A program made the position numbers and the translations under genes. Positions 21,355 to 28,803 of a stretch of 38,094 nt of DNA are shown piece after piece. Every line of letters begins with the position of its first letter. Positions within the stretch are counted from its first letter, which is position 1. This DNA is from an uncultured Anaerovibrio sp. (GTDB lineage: Bacteria; Bacillota; Negativicutes; Selenomonadales; Selenomonadaceae): NCBI GenBank assembly GCA_934203205.1, contig CAKPYV010000021.1, positions 1 through 38,094 of the forward strand, in the 5' to 3' direction. The notes beneath the pieces were generated by a model, which was not told the origin of the DNA, did not search any database, and saw only the letters and a program-made list of their open reading frames with translations.

Positions 21355-22400
21355 AATAGCCTCCAAATCAATCACAGCAAAGTCATATATTTTCCGAACT
21401 CTCCAGCTGGTATTTTTAAAGCCTTCATGGCCTGCTCTGCTGTCATACTCATGGACTCCATCAAATTCCTTATAGCCTCTGCCTTCCCCTCACGTCGTCC
21501 TTCGCTTCTACCTTTGCGTATACCTTCACTCCTACCTTTACGTATGCCTTCACGCCGTCCTTCAGCTATATATTTCTCAATAACCTCGCACATTTCCTTC
21601 ACTCCTTCCTCTGTAGTTTTAAACAGCCGTTTACGCCTTGATGTAATAGGAAACATTTCATCATCATATGCATCATGCCTAGTAAATATATCCATTAACT
21701 TAGCAACATCTGAATCATCCTGCACCTCGGCATTCACATACAATTCTGAAAAACCATTATCCACCGCTGTACCATTTTCTCGAATAATCCTATCTACATG
21801 ATACAACGCCTTGCCAGACTTGTACATATCAAATTTAGATATGAATACCACTACTACATTGGGAATCGCCTTGAATCTATTCCCCGGCTCTGCAATGTTA
21901 GCTGTCAACAAGGCTGCGTTATACCGCACTCTCCGTTGATGATCATCATTGTCGGATTTTTGCACTTCGGCATTGATAATTCGCCCATCCCCCAAGGTGC
22001 ATTTAACATCCAAAATACAGGAACGCCCCTGCAAATTTTTTAGCATAAATTGCGGCACATTATCCATAACCTGCAAAGCCTTATCATCCAAAATAACCTG
22101 CAATATTTCCTGACAGAATCCCCTATCCTCCGCCATCTTCTGAAACAATGCATCATCTATAGGATTTAGAATCATGGCATCCCGCCGAATCCTTGCCCTA
22201 TTCCCCACGAACACCACCACCCTTCAAATAAATTTTATCATAAACCCTACTTGCAGTAAAGTAATGTTCCGAAATATTTTAATTTTTACGTTAATATATA
22301 TTAATAATATTAGCATATATCCAATATATATTTATAATACATGACATGAATATATATTATTTTGTACCAGCATCCATCCCCCTCATAGCAATCATGTAAT
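21352..22400. repeat. Direct repeat unit, right copy (Rpn gene plus promoter)
   Basis: Second copy of the 1-kb unit at 18914-19900. It differs chiefly by a 60-bp in-frame insertion in the charged linker and by scattered substitutions in the promoter region. Confidence 0.85.
21372..22208 (-). CDS. Rpn-like PD-(D/E)XK nuclease family transposase, copy 2
   Basis: 278-aa near-duplicate of the protein at 18934-19710, with the same active-site segments (CILDVKCTLGDG, INAEVQKSD) and tail. The linker is longer by 20 residues: IRKGRSEG occurs twice in tandem, followed by RREG, encoded by diverged 24-bp units. Such repeat growth points to replication slippage and to a linker whose length is tolerated. 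The ATG start of copy 1 is GTG here (22208), after GAAGGGTGGTGG; it should still work. Both copies are intact, so both may be expressed. Confidence 0.85.
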   Translation of the reverse strand: MGNRARIRRDAMILNPIDDALFQKMAEDRGFCQEILQVILDDKALQVMDNVPQFMLKNLQGRSCILDVKCTLGDGRIINAEVQKSDNDDHQRRVRYNAALLTANIAEPGNRFKAIPNVVVVFISKFDMYKSGKALYHVDRIIRENGTAVDNGFSELYVNAEVQDDSDVAKLMDIFTRHDAYDDEMFPITSRRKRLFKTTEEGVKEMCEVIEKYIAEGRREGIRKGRSEGIRKGRSEGRREGKAEAIRNLMESMSMTAEQAMKALKIPAGEFGKYMTLL

Positions 22401-22410
22401 ATATTTCCCA

Positions 22411-22461
22411 AAACAAAAAGCTCCTTCAGAAACCATCCATACCAATGATTCCTAAAGGAGC
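22411..22461 (-). terminator. Terminator of the secreted protein gene
   Basis: On the minus strand GCTCCTTTAG...TCTGAAGGAGC form a long imperfect stem (22461-22420) followed by TTTTTGTTT. Confidence 0.75.
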
Positions 22462-22497
22462 CTTAGCACCCATAAAGCTCTGGATTTATTCGACTAA

Positions 22498-22557
22498 ATT
22501 CAGTGGGAGTCTAAAGCTCCCACTGAATAAGTCTCATTTTACGGCGTTCTTTGATAA
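22498..22557 (-). mobile_element. IS200/IS605-like end remnant
   Basis: A perfect 12-bp hairpin, ATTCAGTGGGAG with CTCCCACTGAAT, has CTTTAGA in its minus-strand loop and is flanked on the gene side by the word AACGCCGTAAAA. This arrangement recalls the right end next to tnpB in IS200/IS605 elements and parallels 17161-17210. No transposase gene is adjacent. Confidence 0.4.
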
Positions 22558-22559
22558 GC

Positions 22560-23480
22560 TTATTCCGCGGTGGTTGGGATTGCGTAGATTACCTCATCGT
22601 TGCGAGTCTGGATATACAGCTCGGTGCCCTCTGGCAAGTCAATATTCTTGCCGTTGACAAAGGCGCCGCCAATAATGCCAATTGGCCCCAGCACCAGCAT
22701 ACCGGCAATGCTGGCCCCGGCAGCCATCCCCAGCTGTTCCATGCTCTTCTTGGATTCCTCCCCCAGCACCATATCCAGCTGACGGCCATCCACTGCCGTC
22801 AGATACTTGAAATCCACCTCAATCTCTGCATTACGGCCAAAATTCTTGGCCTGGCTAACCTTGGTTACAACACCCTCGCCAGCTGCGCCCTCAGTAAACA
22901 ACAGCATGCCATCCTCAATAACATCCTCAGCCGCCTTAAAGCGAACTACATCACCCTTTTTCAGATTCTTGGCATTAAGTCTGTCCACCAGTGCCACCTT
23001 GGCCAAGGTATTGGCTGGAATCGTAGTCTGCACCAAAGGAATAGTCTTGGAGCCAAAGGCAAATTCCGACAAAAGCTCTACCCTGGACTTAAAGGTGCCA
23101 GTAGTGGTTTTGCCATAAACATTAATCTCCATATCTGTTACCCGCTGCTGCATACAGTCCATGCTTACCTTGTGGGAAATAGTCCACTCCAAGGCATTCA
23201 TCTGGGTAATCAGGGAAGGACTGATGGAATTGTCGTAGGTGGCATCATACAGGGCATTAATGCGATCCATCATACTGCCCTCAGTATGCACTCCCTCAAA
23301 ATCCTTTTCCAGCTTAGCAATTCTATCTGCCAAAGGCCCTGTCTGAGCTGTACCATATAAAGTAACCTCCACGGCAGCCAGTTTGTCATCTGCTGTATTA
23401 GCTACATCCGCAAAAGCTGTTCCCGTCATGGTAAACATCAAAACTGCACACATCAGCAGGCTCGTCAACTTTCTTACCAT
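22560..23480 (-). CDS. Secreted repeat protein of unknown function
   Basis: 306 aa. The signal peptide MVRKLTSLLMCAVLMFTMTG ends near AFADV. The mature part has a degenerate repeat of about 20 residues with the pattern R/K-x-x-x-(L/V/M)-E-x-x-x-(Y/F)-x-G-x-x-x-T-G: LAAVEVTLYGTAQTGPLAD, RIAKLEKDFEGVHTEGSMMD, then after a spacer RVTDMEINVYGKTTTGTFKS. The middle (LNAKNLKKGDVVRFKAAEDV) looks like a beta domain, and near the C-terminus a glycine-rich helix, AGASIAGMLVLGPIGIIGG, could be a glycine zipper. I do not recognise a named family; a periplasmic or envelope role is inferred. Start 23480 has GGAGG nine nt upstream. It is monocistronic. Confidence 0.75.
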   Translation of the reverse strand: MVRKLTSLLMCAVLMFTMTGTAFADVANTADDKLAAVEVTLYGTAQTGPLADRIAKLEKDFEGVHTEGSMMDRINALYDATYDNSISPSLITQMNALEWTISHKVSMDCMQQRVTDMEINVYGKTTTGTFKSRVELLSEFAFGSKTIPLVQTTIPANTLAKVALVDRLNAKNLKKGDVVRFKAAEDVIEDGMLLFTEGAAGEGVVTKVSQAKNFGRNAEIEVDFKYLTAVDGRQLDMVLGEESKKSMEQLGMAAGASIAGMLVLGPIGIIGGAFVNGKNIDLPEGTELYIQTRNDEVIYAIPTTAE

Positions 23481-23603
23481 AAAACCAATCCTCCTTAATC
23501 CATTTCTCAACTCTCTATACATCTTCTTCAGCAGATTGTTGATAAATAACCGGCGCAGCCACCTGCCACCTCGTTTCAATCTGCCACTATTCTACATAAT
23601 AAC

Positions 23604-23632
23604 ATTATACTGATAATCCTCAGCAAATGCAA
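23604..23632 (-). promoter_or_regulatory. Promoter of the secreted protein gene
   Basis: On the minus strand TTGCAT (23632-23627), 17-nt spacer, TATAAT (23609-23604), giving a leader of about 117 nt. Confidence 0.75.
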
Positions 23633-23716
23633 AACCCAAATACTTTTGTAATCCAATTCTAATCTATCTCCCTTAATTCTAACACTTCCTTTAACGAATA
23701 TTATTAAAAAATTTAC

Positions 23717-23745
23717 TGGACATTATTTCAAAATTTGTATATACT
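23717..23745 (+). promoter_or_regulatory. Promoter of the candidate small RNA
   Basis: TGGACA (23717-23722), 17-nt spacer, TATACT (23740-23745). Confidence 0.55.
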
Positions 23746-23751
23746 GTCAGT

Positions 23752-23838
23752 GGACGTTAAGTTCAACTCAAAAGCACTTATATTTTTTGTTATTTTCGTG
23801 TGCTGGACCGAAGGGATGCAATCTTCGGTCATTTTTTT
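23752..23838 (+). ncRNA. Candidate intergenic small RNA
   Basis: Predicted RNA of about 87 nt between a promoter and a strong terminator, in a gap where both flanking genes run the other way. It has a loose AGCAC/GTGCT stem-loop followed by the terminator GACCGAAG (23806-23813) with CTTCGGTC (23823-23830) and seven T residues. No ORF with a ribosome site is inside. Function unknown. Confidence 0.5.
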
Positions 23839-23840
23839 GC

Positions 23841-23880
23841 AAAAAATTAGGGACTGAATGCCGAATCAGCCTCAGTCCCT
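23841..23880 (-). terminator. Terminator of the tetrapyrrole operon
   Basis: AGGGACTGA (23849-23857) pairs with TCAGTCCCT (23872-23880); the minus strand continues AATTTTTTGC. It follows hemL by about 70 bp. Confidence 0.8.
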
Positions 23881-23947
23881 TTTCTATTTAGCGATTTTCC
23901 CATACAGACCAGCTGAGAAAAAATCCCCTGCCTACCGCAATTTTTTA

Positions 23948-25273
23948 TTAGTGATTTTTCAGATACTCAGCCACCTGCTGTAATGCCTTGCCCGCAGCCT
24001 CAATTGTTCTATCAATTTCCTCATCAGTATGAGCACCAGACATAAACAAAGTCTCAAACTGACTAGGAGCAATATAGATGCCCTGCTCCAGCATAGCCTT
24101 GAACCATACCTTGAAAGCCTCCTGATCCGCTGCCGCAGAGGTTTCATAATCCACAACCTCCACAGGGCTGAAGAAGAAACCAAACATGGAACCAGCCTGC
24201 TGTACCTGCAAGGTAACCCCAGCCTCCTTGGCCTTCTGAGCCACACCCAGCACCAGCTTCTTGGTCTTGATGGTCAGCACCCGGCTATAGTCAGGCTCCC
24301 CTGGCTCTGGTGGGGCAGTAATAATCTTCAAGGTCTCCAAGCCAGCAGTCATAGCCAAAGGATTGCCAGAGAGTGTGCCTGCCTGATATACAGGGCCAGC
24401 AGGAGAAACCTGCTCCATAATCTCCCGACGACCGCCGTAGGCAGCCACAGGCAGACCACCGCCAATAATCTTGCCTAAACAGGTCAAATCCGGCTTAATG
24501 GCATAAGCCGCCTGAGCGCCCCCCAGGGAAGCCCGGAAGCCACACATAACCTCATCAAAAATCAACAGCGCACCACTTTCCGCTGTAACCTTCCGCAGCA
24601 AATCCAGATAGCCAGGCTTTGGCAGTACCAAGCCCATATTACCAGCCACCGGCTCCACAATTATAGCTGCAATCTCCTGTCCCTGCTCCGCAAAAACTTC
24701 CTTTACAGCCTCAAAATCATTATAAGGAATGGTAATAGTATCCTGAGCAGTACCTGGGGTAACCCCGGGGCTATCAGGCACACCAAAGGTAGCCATACCG
24801 CTGCCAGCCTTTACCAGCAGGCTATCGCTATGCCCATGATAGCACCCAATAAACTTCACAATCTTGTTGCGATGGGTATAACCTCTCGCCAATCTCAAAG
24901 CACTCATGGTAGCCTCTGTGCCAGAGTTTACCATGCGGATAACCTCAATAGATGGATAAACCTCCATAACCTTCTTGGCCAGCTGGGACTCAATCAAGGT
25001 AGGGGCACCATAGCTGGTACCTCTGGTAGCAGCCTCCTGCAGAGCCTTTACCACCTGGGGATGAGCATGGCCCACCACCATAGGTCCCCAGGAGCCTACA
25101 TAATCAATATAATCATTGCCATCAATATCATAGATATGACTACCCTCTGCTCTAGCAATAAAAGGCGGGTTGCAGTCCACACTTCTATAGGAACGAACCG
25201 GACTATTCACGCCACCTGGCATCAGCTTTTTGGCCTCAGCAAAAGCCGCCCCGGATTTTTCAAGATTCAACAT
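23948..25273 (-). CDS. hemL: Glutamate-1-semialdehyde 2,1-aminomutase
   Basis: PLP enzyme converting glutamate-1-semialdehyde to 5-aminolevulinate in the C5 pathway. 441 aa with LMPGGVNSPVRSY near the start, SWGPMVVGHAHP, NSGTEATMSALRLARG, IFDEVMCGFRASLGGAQ and the cofactor lysine in CLGKIIGGGLPVAAYGG. Start 25273 (MLNLEKSGAAF) follows GAGGA and matches HemL length; the frame open to 25351 would run into hemB. Last gene of the operon. Confidence 0.97.
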   Translation of the reverse strand: MLNLEKSGAAFAEAKKLMPGGVNSPVRSYRSVDCNPPFIARAEGSHIYDIDGNDYIDYVGSWGPMVVGHAHPQVVKALQEAATRGTSYGAPTLIESQLAKKVMEVYPSIEVIRMVNSGTEATMSALRLARGYTHRNKIVKFIGCYHGHSDSLLVKAGSGMATFGVPDSPGVTPGTAQDTITIPYNDFEAVKEVFAEQGQEIAAIIVEPVAGNMGLVLPKPGYLDLLRKVTAESGALLIFDEVMCGFRASLGGAQAAYAIKPDLTCLGKIIGGGLPVAAYGGRREIMEQVSPAGPVYQAGTLSGNPLAMTAGLETLKIITAPPEPGEPDYSRVLTIKTKKLVLGVAQKAKEAGVTLQVQQAGSMFGFFFSPVEVVDYETSAAADQEAFKVWFKAMLEQGIYIAPSQFETLFMSGAHTDEEIDRTIEAAGKALQQVAEYLKNH

Positions 25274-25335
25274 GCAAATTTTCCTCCTCGGATTCTCCCC
25301 AAATTCCCTGCAATATCTAAAACCGCCCCAGCGAA

Positions 25336-26319
25336 TCAGCCCTTGAGCCACTTGGCAGCATCCATAGCATGATAGGTAATAATAATATCTGCCCCAGCCC
25401 TCTTCATGCTGGTCAAGGTCTCCAGCACAATCCGCTTTTCATCAATCCAGCCATTAGCCGCAGCAGCCTTTACCATAGCATATTCACCGCTAACATTATA
25501 TACAGCCACAGGACGGTTAATAGAATCCCGCACCTGGCGCACCACATCCAGATAAGCCAAAGCTGGCTTTACCATAATAATATCTGCACCCTCAGCCAGA
25601 TCCAGCTCAACTTCCTTCATAGCCTCCCGGCTATTGGCAGGATCCATCTGATAAGCCCGACGATCCCCAAACTGTGGGGCAGAATCTGCTGCATCCCGGA
25701 AAGGCCCATAGTAGCCAGAAGCGTATTTTACCGCATAGGACATAATAGAGGTGTTAATAAAGCCCTTGTCATCCAAGGCCTGACGAATGGCAGCCACCCG
25801 TCCATCCATCATATCAGAAGGAGCAATCATATCTGCCCCGGCCTCAGCCTGGCTGACAGCCACCTTCTGCAGATGCTTCAAGGTAGCATCATTGTCCACA
25901 TAATGACCACACAGCTCACCACAATGACCGTGGTCTGTATACTGGCACAGGCACACATCTCCCACAATTACCAGCTCAGGCACCTTGGCCTTGATAGCCT
26001 GCATAGCCCGCTGCACAGGAGAGGTCATATCCCAGGCACTGGAACCAATAGCATCCTTGTACTCAGGCAGGCCAAAAACCTCTACGCTGGGAATCCCCAG
26101 AGCAGAAATCTCTCTCGCCAGCTCCACCGCCTTGTCCACAGACAAATGATAACAGCCCGGCATACTAGGAATTTCTTCCTTGATATTCTCCCCCGGCACC
26201 ACAAAGATAGGATAAACAAAATCCTTGACAGAAATATTGGTTTCCCGCACCATAGCCCGCACATTTTCATTGATTCTCATGCGACGAGGACGCAGTTTCT
26301 GCTCAAATGAATTTTCCAT
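25336..26319 (-). CDS. hemB: Porphobilinogen synthase
   Basis: Condenses two 5-aminolevulinate molecules to porphobilinogen. 327 aa with the zinc-type cysteine cluster GDVCLCQYTDHGHCGEL, the first active-site lysine in SYAVKYASGYYGPFRDA and the second in IIMVKPALAYLDVVR. AAAGGAGG lies upstream of the ATG, inside the end of the cobA-hemD gene, and the gap is two bases. Confidence 0.98.
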   Translation of the reverse strand: MENSFEQKLRPRRMRINENVRAMVRETNISVKDFVYPIFVVPGENIKEEIPSMPGCYHLSVDKAVELAREISALGIPSVEVFGLPEYKDAIGSSAWDMTSPVQRAMQAIKAKVPELVIVGDVCLCQYTDHGHCGELCGHYVDNDATLKHLQKVAVSQAEAGADMIAPSDMMDGRVAAIRQALDDKGFINTSIMSYAVKYASGYYGPFRDAADSAPQFGDRRAYQMDPANSREAMKEVELDLAEGADIIMVKPALAYLDVVRQVRDSINRPVAVYNVSGEYAMVKAAAANGWIDEKRIVLETLTSMKRAGADIIITYHAMDAAKWLKG

Positions 26320-26321
26320 GA

Positions 26322-27839
26322 TTAAAAAGCCTCCTTTATAGCTTTTATCAAACCAGCAATAGTATATTCCTCTGCCTGAACATCCACCTGCAAGCCCTGC
26401 TGACGGCAGGTTTCCGCAGTAATAGGCCCAATGGCAGCAATCTTAGCATTCTTTAGCAAATCAACAGCCTGGTCTCCCAGCAGCTTCACAATATTCTTTA
26501 CCGTAGAGGAGCTGGTAAAGGTCACCATATCCAGCTCACCATCAGACAGCAGCTTGGTTACCAGATACTTGTCAGCATCCCCGGCCTCAGTCTTGTAAGC
26601 AGGCACCACTGTTACATCTATCCCCTGCTGGGACAGCTCCTCTGGCAGTACATTGCGAGCCTCAGCCGCCCTTGGCAGAAGCACCTTGTCTCCAGCCTTC
26701 AACTTGCCATAGAGAGAGGCTAGAACCCCCTCAGCGGTGTAATCCGCTGGCACCACATCAGCCACAACGCCATAGCTCTGCAGCGCCTCTGCCGTACTGC
26801 TGCCAATAGCACAGATAGAAATCCCCCCCAGACTGCGGGTATCCAGCCCAGCCTGCTGTAATCTGCGGAAGAAATATTCCACCCCATTAACAGAGGTAAA
26901 GATAGTCCAGTCAAAATCAGCCAAATGACCAATAGCCTCATCCAGAGCCTTGCCCTTGTCATCAGGAGGGACAATCTTGATAGCAGGAGCCTCAAAACAT
27001 TCCGCCCCCAGATTCTCCAAGCCAGTAGTCAGCTGAGAAGCCTGTGCTCTGGCACGAGTTACCAGAATCCGCTTTCCCTGCAAAGGCTTCTCAGCCCCAT
27101 CAAACCAAGCCAGCTGTTCACGGAGGTTCACCACATTGCCCACCAGGAAGATACATGGTGGCTTAATATTCTCCTTTTTAGCCATCTCTGCAGCCTCAGC
27201 CACAGTAGAGGTCCACACCTGCTGCTGAGCCTTGGTACCCCAACGGATAATAGCCACCGGAGTATCTCCGCTGCGGCCGTTTTCCATCAGCTTGGCGGTA
27301 ATCTTGGGCAGATTAGCCACCCCCATCAGGAACACCAGAGTATCCGTAGCTGTTGCCAGCTGAGGCCAATTAATATCTGAATCCGCCTTAGTGGGATCTT
27401 CATGGCCAGTTACCACCGCAAAGGAAGCCGCCACCCCTCTATGGGTAACAGGAATCCCGGCATAGGCAGGCACAGCAATAGCAGAGGTGATGCCCGGCAC
27501 TATCTCAAAGGAAATATTATTTTCCTTTAACAGTAAAGCTTCCTCCCCGCCACGGCCAAAAACAAAAGGATCCCCACCTTTGAGGCGCACCACAGTCTTG
27601 CCCTCCTTGGCCAAATCCACCAAAAGCTGGTTGATTTTTTCCTGAGGCATAGTATGCTGGCTGGAAGCCTTGCCTACATAGATAAGTTCCGCCCCCTCTG
27701 GTGCATAGCCCAATATTCTGTCATCCGCCAGACGGTCATACACCACCACATCAGCATTACCAAGACACCCACAGGCCTTCAAGGTCAACAGCTTGTAGTC
27801 CCCTGGGCCAGCCCCTATCAAATACACTTTACCATTCAT
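26322..27839 (-). CDS. cobA-hemD: Fused uroporphyrinogen-III C-methyltransferase / synthase
   Basis: Bifunctional protein of about 505 aa. The first 245 residues are the SAM-dependent SUMT domain (IGAGPGDYKLLTLKA, VVRLKGGDPFVFGRGGEEA, GITSAIAVPAYAGIPVTHR) making precorrin-2. The rest is HemD-type uroporphyrinogen-III synthase (KRILVTRARAQASQL, FDWTIFTSVNGVEYFF, VTFTSSSTVKNIV, AAIGPITAETCRQQGL), which closes hydroxymethylbilane. This fusion is common in Firmicutes. ATG 27839 (MNGKVYLIGAGPGD) is preferred over 27851, whose codon abuts the AGGAG. Together with the met8-like gene it commits flux to siroheme or B12. Confidence 0.96.
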   Translation of the reverse strand: MNGKVYLIGAGPGDYKLLTLKACGCLGNADVVVYDRLADDRILGYAPEGAELIYVGKASSQHTMPQEKINQLLVDLAKEGKTVVRLKGGDPFVFGRGGEEALLLKENNISFEIVPGITSAIAVPAYAGIPVTHRGVAASFAVVTGHEDPTKADSDINWPQLATATDTLVFLMGVANLPKITAKLMENGRSGDTPVAIIRWGTKAQQQVWTSTVAEAAEMAKKENIKPPCIFLVGNVVNLREQLAWFDGAEKPLQGKRILVTRARAQASQLTTGLENLGAECFEAPAIKIVPPDDKGKALDEAIGHLADFDWTIFTSVNGVEYFFRRLQQAGLDTRSLGGISICAIGSSTAEALQSYGVVADVVPADYTAEGVLASLYGKLKAGDKVLLPRAAEARNVLPEELSQQGIDVTVVPAYKTEAGDADKYLVTKLLSDGELDMVTFTSSSTVKNIVKLLGDQAVDLLKNAKIAAIGPITAETCRQQGLQVDVQAEEYTIAGLIKAIKEAF

Positions 27840-27861
27840 AGTCAAATCCATCTCCTATAAT

Positions 27862-28803
27862 CTATACTTCTATGCCAATAGCCTGCAGAATCTCCCTGCC
27901 GCCTCTAGCCAACAGCTTTTCTGCCAGACTAACGCCAACAGCTTTAGCCTCCTGAGCATCCTTTACCTCGGCCTCCAGGGCATCCCGCAACAGGGTACTG
28001 CCATCCAGAGAAGCTATGACAGCCTCCACCCGGATACCAGCCTCTGCCGATACAGCATGAACCCCTACAGGCACCTGACAGCCACCCTCAACGGTAGCCA
28101 GGAATCCCCGCTCAGCCTCTGTACACAATCTGGTACATCTATCATTCAGGAACTCTAACAGCTCCCTGGTTTCCTTATCATCCTGACGACATTCAATAGC
28201 CAAAGCCCCCTGGCCCACAGCTGGAAGACACATGGTCTGAGGCAGTACCTGACGGATTCTATCCCCAAAGCCCAGTCTTTTCAGTCCAGCACAGGCCAAA
28301 ATAATGCCATCAAAATTTTCCTCCTCCATTTTTCGCAGGCGGGTATTTACATTGCCACGCAAATCCTCAATCTGCAAATCCGGTCTGGCATGGAGAAGCT
28401 GTGCCTTCCGCCGCAGGCTGGAGGTGCCCACCTTGGCCCCTGCCGGCAGCTGCTGAAAGCTTTCATACTTAGGGCTGACAAAGGCATCCCCCGGATCTGC
28501 CCTCTGGGTAATAGCCGTAATCACCAGTCCCTCCGGCACCACCACCGGCATATCCTTCAGGCTGTGCACCGCAATATCAATCTCTCCCTCCAGCATAGCG
28601 GTTTCCAGCTCCTTGGTAAAAAGCCCCTTGCCGCCAATCTTGGCCAAAGGCGCATTGAGAATCTTGTCCCCCTTAGTGGTCATCAATCTCTTTTCCACCA
28701 CCAGCTCAGGGTATTTTTTCGCCAGCTCCCCAATCACAAAATCCGCCTGCCACAAAGCCAGCTGACTGCTTCTTGTCCCAACCACCAGCTTTTGCTTATG
28801 CAT
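27862..28803 (-). CDS. hemC: Hydroxymethylbilane synthase
   Basis: Polymerises four porphobilinogens to hydroxymethylbilane. 313 aa: VGTRSSQLALWQADFV at the start, HSLKDMPVVVPEGL with the active-site aspartate, GTSSLRRKAQLLHARPDL, DLRGNVNTRLRK, and the dipyrromethane-cofactor cysteine in EGGCQVPVGVHA. The ATG at 28803 overlaps the hemA stop by eight bases with GAGGTGG six nt upstream; the longer open frame to 28857 is inside hemA. Confidence 0.97.
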   Translation of the reverse strand: MHKQKLVVGTRSSQLALWQADFVIGELAKKYPELVVEKRLMTTKGDKILNAPLAKIGGKGLFTKELETAMLEGEIDIAVHSLKDMPVVVPEGLVITAITQRADPGDAFVSPKYESFQQLPAGAKVGTSSLRRKAQLLHARPDLQIEDLRGNVNTRLRKMEEENFDGIILACAGLKRLGFGDRIRQVLPQTMCLPAVGQGALAIECRQDDKETRELLEFLNDRCTRLCTEAERGFLATVEGGCQVPVGVHAVSAEAGIRVEAVIASLDGSTLLRDALEAEVKDAQEAKAVGVSLAEKLLARGGREILQAIGIEV

